The position numbers were made by a program, and so were the translations under genes. A stretch of DNA of 64,000 nucleotides from Perkinsus olseni. Taxonomy: Eukaryota > Perkinsozoa > Perkinsida. The DNA lies in contig JABANN010000041.1 in assembly GCA_013115125.1 (NCBI GenBank), positions 44,762 to 108,761 of the forward strand, given 5' to 3'. Below the pieces are notes generated by a model. It searched no databases and was not told the DNA's origin. It saw nothing but the letters and a program-made list of their open reading frames with translations. Shown here piece after piece: positions 1 through 9,180 of the stretch. The stretch's first letter is position 1, and every line of letters begins with the position of its first letter.

Positions 1-910
1 GGCGCAGCACCAGACATGCTCCGTCAGAGAAGTCGCCCAAGTTGAGTTGAAGTATCGGCATGCGCTCCATCTCAGTATTCCTAATCACCCACTTGTTGCC
101 CTCGTGATCAACTCCCGATCTGTCCAGCATCGAAGTTACTTTTTCGTAAAGTTGGGTGGGTAGCCGGATAAGAGCATCACCCGTATCGAGTACGGCCAGC
201 TTGTTGTCCAATACGATGAACATCGACCCTTCAGTGGCTACGCTCACGCTAGAGAGCCTCAGCTGTAGGAGAGACGACGTTTGCGAAGCGCTCGGCTGCA
301 CCAGCTCCATGTGTCTCATCGCGAAGACTGCACAATCGCACTGTCCACCTAGAGTCAGCGTCCCATCTAGGTGTGTGCTCTGCTCAGGAGTGCACACACT
401 GAACCTTCGCTCTTGGATAACCCCGGCTGCGTAGAGCTGCGTGAGGAAGGGCGAGGGGCCGCCCGGCTGAGGCTGCCCTAGACCGAGAAGACCGTGAGGC
501 TCTTCTTCGATCGATGGCGAATTGAAGCCGATGATCAGCCCGAAGGTGGCATTGTGAATCACTCGACCGCCAATGGTGATTGAACCCTCATGCATCACAA
601 AAGTAACATGAGTGTCGTCGCCAAATTCGACGAAGAATTTCCGCGAGGAGCGGTAGGGATCACAACCATCCGGACATGTATAGCATCCTGAGCTCAGCGT
701 CGTACAGCTGCGATCGGTGTAGGTCTTCTCGTACCACTCCTTGTACACCACGAAGAGCGCCTGACTGCCCGTGTCTACTATCAGCCGCTGCTCCTGCTTA
801 TCAAATTCCATAGCTACAGCCCCTCCCTCGATGGGAAGGGTGATCTCTGCAGCCTCCATCCGCCAGAGCAAAACAAGTGCCGAGGTGAGAGCTCTGGCGA
901 TCGAAGTCAT
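1..910 (-). CDS. pepsin-like aspartic protease (family A1), 3' end cut by window
   Basis: The reverse strand reads without a stop from an ATG at 910-908 to the window edge (about 303 residues). It begins with a hydrophobic signal peptide (MTSIARALTSALVLLW). Both catalytic motifs of the bilobal A1 fold are present: IVDTGSQALFV (Asp-Thr-Gly codons near 767-775) and AVLDTGDALIRLP (near 179-187), about 195 residues apart as in pepsins. A Cys-containing stretch (TLSSGCYTCPDGC) follows the first motif, and LLGLGQPQPGG resembles the hydrophobic-hydrophobic-Gly region of the first lobe. It should act as a secreted or lysosomal/vacuolar acid endopeptidase. No intron is needed in the visible part. The C-terminal lobe is incomplete here, so presence of a membrane anchor cannot be judged. 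Confidence 0.88.
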   Translation of the reverse strand, partial: MTSIARALTSALVLLWRMEAAEITLPIEGGAVAMEFDKQEQRLIVDTGSQALFVVYKEWYEKTYTDRSCTTLSSGCYTCPDGCDPYRSSRKFFVEFGDDTHVTFVMHEGSITIGGRVIHNATFGLIIGFNSPSIEEEPHGLLGLGQPQPGGPSPFLTQLYAAGVIQERRFSVCTPEQSTHLDGTLTLGGQCDCAVFAMRHMELVQPSASQTSSLLQLRLSSVSVATEGSMFIVLDNKLAVLDTGDALIRLPTQLYEKVTSMLDRSGVDHEGNKWVIRNTEMERMPILQLNLGDFSDGACLVLR

Positions 911-1159
911 GAAAGCAGCACGACTGGGGCGAGAGTACTACGACTCAGATGGACCGAGACGGATGGAAATGCGGCGAGGAGACGGGAGAAACTCTCGTCT
1001 CCGGTGTGAAGGGCGCGTCCCCGCGGTGCTCGGCGAGCGGGTCTCTTACGAGATGGCTACAGTTCTTTCACGTTCGGAGACTGTGGATGAGGTCAGTACT
1101 GGCGAGAAACTCAATCCTGAAGAGCTTGAAACCGAGGTGATCAATGTTATTCGGACGCA

Positions 1160-2065
1160 CTAATTGGCTCCCCGGAGGGCGTAGCGAAACGTTAGACTGA
1201 TTCGTGGACGGTGTTCCCTCTTTCGAGACGGCAGGCCGTGCTTCCACAGCCTCTGCGTACTTCCTCCCATCACCAACAATGACCCACTGCGCGGCACTAT
1301 GTGCACCTACATCGAGTTCTCTCATCTCCCGCTACACCGCCACCGTACTCGAAATACTACTTTTCTTTTATCCTTTTTGGCATCTAGGAAGAAGTCTCGC
1401 TCTGCTCCCAGGGAGATGCAGGCAATCGACGGTTCTTTACCGAGGACCTTCTCATCATCGGAGTGCATTCCAATATTATCCGACCCGTCTCGATAGTAGT
1501 TGAGGACGCAGCAGTTGAACTGTTCACCACATTCCTTGCTCACCGCATCCTTCAATTTCTCTATGACCATCGGACCCCTCGTCCACGGCGAAGGCACCCT
1601 CAACGGCCCGCCCGAGTACCTGAGTACATCCTCATTCGGCGAGTCTCCCAGCCTTGACAACTACTACCTGTATTGTTTCCCATCATCAGCATAGAATGCA
1701 GTCAATCTCCGTTCAAGGTGCTCCTTTCCGAATATCTTAACCGTGCCCTGACCCCAAGGGACTTCTCTCATCAACTCTCCCAATGCTTCAGCAGGATCTT
1801 CCACGAAGCTAGGCAAGTACGTCAACCACGAGCCCTCATCATCCAACGGCCATCGATCCAGCGGGGTGTCCCCTGGGAGATTCAAATCCCTTCCTTCCCG
1901 CGGCCTAGGGGGTTCCGCTTTCCTAGACCGCTTTCGTGGTGGAAGCTTCTCTATCGAGCAGTCGCTCTCTTCTGAGCTCGAGCCCAGCTCAACCACCTCT
2001 CTCAACCCGTTGGTCATCCATGTAGGTCCATGACTGAGGCACAGCCACGTCGAAGCCCCTCTCAC
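1160..2065 (-). CDS. AlkB-family Fe(II)/2-oxoglutarate dioxygenase (ALKBH2/3-like)
   Basis: Three exons can be joined. Exon 1 (2065 to about 1665) encodes a basic N-terminus (PPRKRSRK), then RRLTAFYADDGKQYR. Exon 2 (about 1650-1350) encodes NYYRDGSDNIGMHSDDE, with the His-x-Asp iron ligands, and ACISLGAERDF. Exon 3 (about 1248-1160) encodes LLVMGGSTQRLWKHGLP, carrying the distal His ligand, and RISLTFRYALRGAN before a TAG stop. The order and spacing match human ALKBH2/ALKBH3, which demethylate N1-methyladenine and N3-methylcytosine in DNA or RNA. The basic patch suggests nuclear location. Introns are about 15-60 nt by eye and exact borders are uncertain. The 2-oxoglutarate-binding RxNxTxR motif has Ser for Asn. 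The start could also be an internal Met at about 2017. Confidence 0.82.
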
Positions 2066-2339
2066 TAGAACGCCACAACACCCAACTTGGACTGCAATAA
2101 TGATTATGGTGATAATACTCGCAGGAGATTATGATACATAATAGTCCAAGGGCCGGAAAATGGTGATAACTATACAAAACGTTAATGACGTATAGTACCA
2201 GAATGCATCATTACCAATGTACCGGGTACTAGACAACAACCGCAATAAAAGAAGATAAAGAAGAAGATCTACAGAACGACGGCCTACCACTTCACAATGG
2301 GCATTCTAAAAGGCAAGACGGAAAAGAAGAATGGTGAGG

Positions 2340-4418
2340 TCAAATGAAGCTGTCTCTACTATGAGCCTCTAAGGGCAGTGGCGGGAATCGCGGAACTCTC
2401 TCGAGGCCGATGCTCCGTCGCCAAATGCCCGATCGGGACCACCCTGCCTTGGGGCACATCTCCATGCGCAAAAAGCCTATGTCGCCGTTCAATGGGGCAA
2501 CCGTACTAACTTTAATTTCAAGACTACCGGTCTTCGGAGGCCAACTGCTTCGATGATCAACTTCAGAAACCCGCCGCCTTTCAGTACTCTTTTTGGAGGC
2601 ACTCGTCGACCTGCTACTACCGCGAGTCGCACTCCTCTGTGCTGCCGTGGTCTTCCTCGACGCCGTCTTCAAAGCCTCTGCGCTGCTGCTCTTCCTAGGC
2701 CTCCCACGCTTCCGCCGCGCTGAACCCTCGTCGCCAGCACTCTTGTCAGATACTACAGAGCCTTCTCGGGCTTCTCGTATCCGCGAGCTTCGACGAACTG
2801 CTCCTTCGAGAGCCCAGTCCGGCAGAACGCCGTCCAGACTGTCATCCGCCTGAGATAAGAAAGGCGAGCTCGTTTCTTGGCCGAACTAGGGGTCGCGGGC
2901 ATTCTACCGATTTGCGCCTCCTTCCACCGCTCGCGTGGCTGCCCTCGTCGTCCTCGGCATCAGTACTAGAGGCAGATGGAAATCGAAGCCGTCGACGCTT
3001 CCGCTCACCAGGGTCGCCGTCTGTGCTGCTATCAGCGGGGGGCTGCAGAATGAAGAACATCCAGCCGAGCATTGAAGCCCTGGGACACACTACCTTTCGT
3101 ACACGCCTGCGACTTGCATTGGACTTCGACTTCCGTTGCTTCGCTCGACTCCTGACAAACCAGAATCAACAGGAGCTCAGTCATATGCTGCTGGGACGCT
3201 AGGAGCACATAACCCGTACTACGATGGCCGACGGTCGTCACGGAGCTTCCCAGAGGAGATAGTGACGATCTTTGGGTGGAGCTCTTCCTCTAAGCTAGGG
3301 GAATCATCGATAGCGAACTTATTCCGAGTTGACCTGAAGGAGACTCGCTTCGACCTAAGATATCCAACAAACTCAGAAAGACTACCTTCTCCCTATGAGG
3401 AGCTCTTCGTCATCAACGAGGTCGGCGCCGCCATTGATTCCGGACGAGCTTGAAGGAGCCGGAGACGCCTCGGGCTGCCGAGGTCGTTTCCGCTTAGCTT
3501 TTTTGGACTTGACGGCCGTAGGTGACGATGCTCGTTTTTTCAGCTTCTCCTTCTTGCCATGGTCATTCCGGCTCTTCCTCGGACCGAGTGCCCTACAAGA
3601 TTGGCCTTGATAGCGGAAGGGCGGCTCCAGGCCGCACCACCTACCTTTCGGTCATCGCAGAAGCTTCGTCAGTGTGAGCCCTCCGACGGTCTTGAGGAGG
3701 CCTGTCCACCCCACGACCGTCTTTGGAGCGCTCCTGCTGCTGCTGTTGCTCCTTCTCCCGCCTTTCTGACTCGGCAATCAAATTGATGTAGTACATCATT
3801 ATACGGTCCTCTGAGGAGCCACCAGTAAAACCGCAATATCGTGGCGCAGCGGGAAGCTTACCCGAGGACGCCATGATCTCCTTATCGTGAAACCAGGTGG
3901 CAGCTGCGGGTGTCTCAAGACACACTATATGAAACAACTGAAATGGCCAACTTCTCCTCGAGGACTATCTCCATAGCACTGACCAACGCGAGCCCGGTAG
4001 GTGGGAAGAAGAACGCTGAAGGGAGAGCCACGAGAGCTTCATTTCGTGAGGAACGGAGTCGCAAAGGCTGACCTCCAATAACCAGAGCCCTCTCGTAGTA
4101 TCCGAAGTGCGTGGGAAAAGGGCTACGGAACGTTAACCGAGTGAGCAGGTTACAGTGCACCGCCGCAATGGTTTCGAACCTGTGAACCCGCGCCTCGGCC
4201 GCCTTTCCCTTCCAGTCAATGACGTTGGACGGCTCCAAAATCGGGCAGTATACACCATCACCGTTTGAAACTAATTTGCGTGTGCTCCAACAGCGTTTTC
4301 ACCGGACCCGTTGCAACATGAACGGACACAGCATGGAGGCTTGCCGAGTTCTTATCGATCAGCAGGGCGCGCGCACCTGTCGAAGCTGGCCCGACTGCAC
4401 TAGCTATGGTTGACTCTT
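2340..4418 (-). CDS. AT-hook protein, unrecognised N-terminal half
   Basis: A multi-exon gene ending at a TGA at 2340. The last exon contains a classic AT-hook (KRGRPRKS) inside a long Lys/Arg/Ser-rich stretch. Earlier exons are also basic (KKEKLKKRASSP; SRAKQRKSKSN) with acidic spacers (STDAEDDEGS). This composition suggests a nuclear, DNA-minor-groove-binding chromatin protein. The N-terminal half (for example FRSPFPTHFGYYERALVI and APRYCGFTGGSSEDRIM) is more structured but I do not recognise the fold. Joined introns are very short, for instance GTAGGTGG...CTTGTAG just below 3644. Coding potential continues upstream to about 4418, nearly touching the BiP gene on the other strand. No convincing ATG was found, so the 5' end is unresolved and the first exon may be missing. 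Confidence 0.55.
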
Positions 4419-4441
4419 ACACTGTTTAGTCGATTGCATCG

Positions 4442-6412
4442 ATGAAATTCCTTTTACCCACGCTTGCCTTAGTGGCAACTTCTGTCCTTGGGGCTAAGGA
4501 CAGCAGTGAAAATATCGATGGCCCCGTGGTTGGTATCGATCTGGGTACTACTTACTCATGCGTAGGAGTCTACAAGAACGGCCGTGTCGAGATCATCCCC
4601 AACGACCAGGGAAACCGTATTACTCCTTCCTACGTCTCCTTCACTGAGGACGATCGCTTTGTGGGCGAGGCTGCCAAGAACGAGGCCGCCGTGAACCCTC
4701 ACAATACCGTGTTCGATGTTAAGAGGCTCATTGGCCGTCGCTTTAATGACAAGACCGTCCAGAAGGACAAGAAGTTGTTGCCTTACAAGATCGTTAACAA
4801 GAATGACAAGCCCATGATTTCCGTTGAGGTCAAGGGCGAGGAGAAGGTGTTCAACCCTGAGGAGATCTCTGCTATGGTATTGGGAAAGATGAAGGAAACT
4901 GCTGAGAACTATTTGGGTACGGAGGTGAAGAACGCTGTCATCACCGTTCCTGCCTACTTCAATGATGCTCAGAGACAGGCTACCAAGGATGCCGGTACTA
5001 TTGCTGGCTTGAACGTTCTTCGTATCATCAACGAGCCAACCGCGGCTGCTATTGCCTACGGACTTGACAAGAAGAACGAAGAGAACATTCTTGTTTACGA
5101 TCTTGGTGGTGGTACTTTCGATGTCTCCCTTCTTACCATTGACAACGGCGTCTTCGAGGTTGTTGCTACTGCTGGCGATACTCATCTTGGTGGTGAGGAT
5201 TTCGATCAGCGTGTTATGGATCATTTTATCAAGACTTTCCAAAAGAAGAATCACAAGGATCTTCGTACTGACAAGCGTGCCTTGGCCAAGCTCCGTCGCG
5301 AGGTCGAGAAGGGCAAGCGCGCTCTTTCCTCAACCCACCAGGTCCGTATCGAAGTTGAGAACATCATGGACGGTATCGACTTTTCCGAGACTTTGTCTCG
5401 TGCTCGTTTCGAGGAGCTCAATGCCGATTTGTTCAAGAACACTTTGGGCCCTGTAAAGTCTGTTCTCTCGGATGCTGGCATGACCAAGGGTGAGATCGAT
5501 GAAGTCGTTCTCGTTGGTGGTTCTACTCGTATTCCTAAGATTCAGTCTCTCATCAAGGACTACTTCAACGGCAAGGAGCCCAACCGTGGCATCAACCCCG
5601 ATGAGGCTGTTGCCTACGGTGCTTCTGTCCAGGGCGGTATCCTCAAGGGTGAAGCGGGTCAGGATCTCCTGTTGTTGGATGTCACTCCGTTGACTCTCGG
5701 TATCGAGACAGTCGGAGGTGTGATGACTAAGATCATTGGCCGTAACACTGTTATCCCGACTAAGAAGTCTCAGACCTTCTCCACCTATCAGGATAACCAG
5801 CCGGCTGTCAGCATTCAAGTCTTCGAGGGTGAGCGTCCTTTGACCAAGGACAACCATCAGCTCGGCAAGTTCGAGCTCTCGGGTATTCCCCCGGCTCCTC
5901 GTGGTCAGCCGCAGATCGAGGTTACCTTCGAGATCGATGCCAATGGTATTCTTAACGTGAAGGCTGAGGATAAGGGCACCGGCAAATCTGAGAAGATCAC
6001 CATCACCAACGATAAGGGTCGTCTGAGCGAGGATGAGATCGAGTCCATGATCAAGGATGCCGAGAAGTACGCTGAGGAGGATAAGAAGGTCAAGGAGCGT
6101 CTCGATGCGAGGAACGCCTTCGACGGCTATCTGCGTTCTATGCGTTCGGCCGTGGAGGGCAGCGGTTCCTTCAAGGGTCTCGGTGAGAAGATGGACGAGG
6201 ACGAGAAGACCGAGGTTCTCGATGCTGTGAGTGAGGGCGAGGAGTGGCTCGAGGCCAACGGTGACAGTGCTGAGCCCGACGAGATCAAGGACCAGCAGAA
6301 GGAGGTCGAGGGTGTTTGCGCTCCTATTGTTTCCAAGTACTACAACGCTGGTGCCGCTGATGAGGACGAGGACGATGATGACGACGACTACGACTCTCCT
6401 GATGAGTTGTAA
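4442..6412 (+). CDS. BiP: BiP/GRP78, endoplasmic reticulum Hsp70 chaperone
   Basis: A single 656-residue open frame with no introns. It starts with a signal peptide ([20 protein letters not shown]) and carries all three Hsp70 signatures: [20 protein letters not shown] and [14 protein letters not shown]. The substrate-binding domain and helical lid follow, then an acidic tail ending in SPDEL. BiP binds and releases unfolded proteins in the ER lumen through ATP hydrolysis, with J-proteins and nucleotide exchange factors. The last four residues, PDEL, are an atypical form of the KDEL/HDEL retrieval signal. Codon choice is more biased than in neighbouring genes, as expected for a highly expressed protein. 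A pyrimidine-rich acceptor (ACTGTTTAG) lies 12 nt before the ATG and could serve trans-splicing. Confidence 0.98.
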   Translation: MKFLLPTLALVATSVLGAKDSSENIDGPVVGIDLGTTYSCVGVYKNGRVEIIPNDQGNRITPSYVSFTEDDRFVGEAAKNEAAVNPHNTVFDVKRLIGRRFNDKTVQKDKKLLPYKIVNKNDKPMISVEVKGEEKVFNPEEISAMVLGKMKETAENYLGTEVKNAVITVPAYFNDAQRQATKDAGTIAGLNVLRIINEPTAAAIAYGLDKKNEENILVYDLGGGTFDVSLLTIDNGVFEVVATAGDTHLGGEDFDQRVMDHFIKTFQKKNHKDLRTDKRALAKLRREVEKGKRALSSTHQVRIEVENIMDGIDFSETLSRARFEELNADLFKNTLGPVKSVLSDAGMTKGEIDEVVLVGGSTRIPKIQSLIKDYFNGKEPNRGINPDEAVAYGASVQGGILKGEAGQDLLLLDVTPLTLGIETVGGVMTKIIGRNTVIPTKKSQTFSTYQDNQPAVSIQVFEGERPLTKDNHQLGKFELSGIPPAPRGQPQIEVTFEIDANGILNVKAEDKGTGKSEKITITNDKGRLSEDEIESMIKDAEKYAEEDKKVKERLDARNAFDGYLRSMRSAVEGSGSFKGLGEKMDEDEKTEVLDAVSEGEEWLEANGDSAEPDEIKDQQKEVEGVCAPIVSKYYNAGAADEDEDDDDDDYDSPDEL

Positions 6413-6536
6413 AGTGCGTCGCACTACTGTCTTTCCTGAAACACTGTTTTATACTGGTTCCTTTTCGTGCTTCTGATCACAGCGCGTCTCGCGTTGAGTG
6501 AACAACAACACCTGTATTGCAAAACGATGAGTCTCG

Positions 6537-6618
6537 GATGATGATACGTGTCTAAATTGGAATTCCTCGTTTCAGTCAGGGCTTCCGCTCTATGCTGATT
6601 GAGTACACACCGTTCTGA
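6537..6618 (+). repeat. dispersed ~80-bp repeat, copy 1 of 3
   Basis: Begins GATGATGATACGTGTCTAAA and contains the core TTGGAATTCCTCGTTTC. It ends near TACACACCGTTCTGA. Copies 2 and 3 keep the same order of blocks with scattered substitutions in the second half. No terminal inverted repeats or target duplications are evident. Confidence 0.8.
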
Positions 6619-6644
6619 CGAGACATGACTGTTGCAAAGCATCA

Positions 6645-6720
6645 ATGATGATACGTGTCTAAATTGGAATACCTCGTTTCGGCTAGGCCTCGGTCGATGC
6701 CGATCTTTACACACGTTCTA
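6645..6720 (+). repeat. dispersed ~80-bp repeat, copy 2 of 3
   Basis: Begins ATGATGATACGTGTCTAAA, with core TTGGAATACCTCGTTTC and a shared second block GATGCCGATCT..TACACAC.TTCT. It lies 108 bp after copy 1 and in the same orientation. Confidence 0.8.
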
Positions 6721-6863
6721 AGATGCATGAATTGTTACACAGCTGGCCTATTTAACAAGCTGAACTAATCCCCCTTAGAAAGGTACGTCGGTGGTGCTAG
6801 TCTAACTAAGTCGTACTGTCGTAGGCGTTGGACTTTAAACTCACACACAAACAACAGGCTGCC

Positions 6864-6943
6864 GATGATGATACGTGTCTAATTTGGAATTCCTCGTTTC
6901 GGTCAAGGTTCTCCCTGATGCCGATCTGTTACACACTTTCTGA
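6864..6943 (+). repeat. dispersed ~80-bp repeat, copy 3 of 3
   Basis: Begins GATGATGATACGTGTCTAA, with core TTGGAATTCCTCGTTTC, then GATGCCGATCTGTTACACAC. It is in the same orientation as copies 1 and 2 and 219 bp after copy 2. Confidence 0.8.
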
Positions 6944-7025
6944 GGCTAAAACTTGTCCTTTACACCCTCAAAAATATACGTCATGAATTGCAACTTGTAA
7001 AAAGTTCGTATCGATGGAAAATGCA

Positions 7026-9006
7026 TCATACGAGCATGCGTGGAAGTAATCTTCCAAAAGCGAACTCTTTCCGAATTCCGCTCAGTGTGGTCTTCTCAAT
7101 GGCCGTCGTGCGCGCCAGCGACTCGGTGTACTTCCCTTCAGTATAGTCGTCCATCATAGCTCGCAGTGTTTGCCGTGCTTCTTCGAACACGCCTTGGTCC
7201 ATGTACCTAGCAACGACCTCGCGGGAGGCTGCCAGGGTGCCACCCACTCGGTGTAGTGGTGAACATGAGCCTTTCTCTTATACAGTCGCCAAAAATTCGC
7301 GTGCATCTTCTCGAAAACAGGGCGTATAGCGCAACTGTTCACGAGAGACAGAAGGGAGTACCTGCAGCTCGGTCTGTAGGCAAAACTGCGTGGGAGACAG
7401 AACTCACGGGTAGGCGGTGTTGGAGTTCCTCCCAGCTGTTGCGCTGATGGCGGTGGGCAACACGTTGCAAATGCCGATCTTGTAGCAGTCATCGAGATAA
7501 GCAGGCCGGTTCAATGTCTTCTTGATTCGCGTTACATTCCGGTTAACGTCGTTCAAGGAGCATTCGCCTGAGACCGAGTTTCGCTGTCAGACTCCAAGCC
7601 GCGCACACCTCTGAGTAGGAAGGCCGAGGCCAGCGAAAGAGATGCTCTAGGGTCGACTCCGGCACCCGATCCGACGAGCTGGGATCCGGGCGAGAACGCG
7701 TCCGTGAACATGTGGTCGAAGCTTCGAGGCTGCAAGCGCACATCCTTGGACCTGCAACTGGCTGCTGGAGGACAGACCCCGAGTGTTGTACCGCTGGAAA
7801 ATCGGACTAAGCGCAGGCAGCAGGAAGTGGGTGTTGGGGAAGGGCACTAGGTTAGAGGTTATCTCGTTGAGATCAACGTTGAGGGAGCCTTCGAACCTCA
7901 TGGACGCTGTGAGGTCCAACCAACACCTACAACACGAGGAAAGCTGTCCAGGGCTGGACGCGGCGGGATACCTGGCCACGATGGAGTTCATGTCGTCGAA
8001 CGTGGTCTGCTTGCTCGAGAACATCCCTCCCCCGCCCTTCTGTGGGCCACCGCTCACCATCGCAGCGGAGGCGTTGTAGGTGTTAACGATACGAGCAAGG
8101 GCGTCGTTGCCTACCACGATGTTGCCAGCTGACTGCCGAGTGCGCCACTGACTTATTGGCAGAACGCAGCTAGCATTCTCCCTGAGTTTCGTGAGGGACA
8201 GTATAGCGTTGTACGGCGAGGTGATGACATCATCTTCGGCGTCAATGGTAGGGAAGAGAGCCGACACGAAACGGTACGCCTTCGACCCGTACCTACTTGT
8301 GACACGCTCATTCACGATGGGCAGGAAACTCACTCGTCCTCAAGCCTCTCCAGTATGTAGGAGCCGAGTCCACTGCCGGTGCCTCCGCCGAGGGAATTCA
8401 CGCAGAAGAAGGCCTGCAGACTATCACACGCTTCCACTGCATATCGGACCTTCTCCATCACAGAATCACCGTAGGTCGCGCCATACCTGCCAGCTGATGA
8501 CGTGATGGTGTAGTCGAGAGCAGCAGTTACCCGAAATAACCGTGGGCCCAGTTGTTCCCGGCACCCGACACATCGGTTACGCATTGCTGCTGGCGACAGT
8601 CGTTCGGCCGCTTTGGGTCACGGAAGAGACTCCCGATCTTACTGTTGAGGACCTGAGACGATTGCTAGTCCTTCTCTTAGGGAGATGCCACTACCTGGTT
8701 TATGACTCCCTGCTCCATATCAACTAGGATGGCACGCGCACGCATATTCTCGAGGGGACTGTCACTGCCTGTGGGAATGTCGGAACCGTTGGCATCCAGG
8801 TTGCGAAAGAATGTTGAGATGCAGTCGTCGTACCTGAGGGGCCCTCGCAGTCAACGTGATACCAGAAGGTTCTACATGATAGCTCTGCCCTGAGCCTGTC
8901 GGCGGCGCGCTTCGGCCGAATGTTCTCGGATGACAAGGTCCCAGAACCTCCAGCCGATCTGATTGCCGCACTGGCCGACCTGTATCGTCACCACTTCACG
9001 AGGCAT
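7026..9006 (-). CDS. TUBE1: epsilon-tubulin
   Basis: A multi-exon gene. The first exon starts at ATG 9006-9004 with [15 protein letters not shown] then IREHS, the epsilon-type N-terminus (alpha and beta lack the WDL..REH pattern). Further exons give [31 protein letters not shown], the GTP-binding loop [59 protein letters not shown] and [16 protein letters not shown]. Each matches human TUBE1 in order. Epsilon-tubulin is needed for triplet microtubules and maturation of centrioles and basal bodies. The gene ends at TGA 7026. Introns are short. Its neighbour upstream is another ciliary-assembly gene, 174 bp away on the same strand. Confidence 0.9.
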
Positions 9007-9180
9007 GGTTTCAGATAGGCATAGAGCAGCTTAGCCAAAGGAGTACAGAGTTTCAACGGAATCTCTCCCACTATGCAGGTTCCCAGAGCTGGCGGCATCA
9101 CTTCGTTACTCGACCTACTTGCAACTCAACTCATCTCGCGGCATGCCTCAACAGTACACATGGCACAGGACAATGGTCAC

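Larger units (their letters stand above)
6413..7025. other. non-coding stretch between BiP and the epsilon-tubulin gene
   Basis: No credible gene. It holds the 3' flank of BiP and the 3' flank of the convergent epsilon-tubulin gene, plus three dispersed copies of an ~80-bp repeat listed separately. Confidence 0.6.

Noticed and set aside
4556-6424. Long open frames on the minus strand under BiP (for example 232 and 364 codons)
   Set aside because: They are antisense shadows created by the strong codon bias of BiP. No homology, signal peptide or domain is visible.
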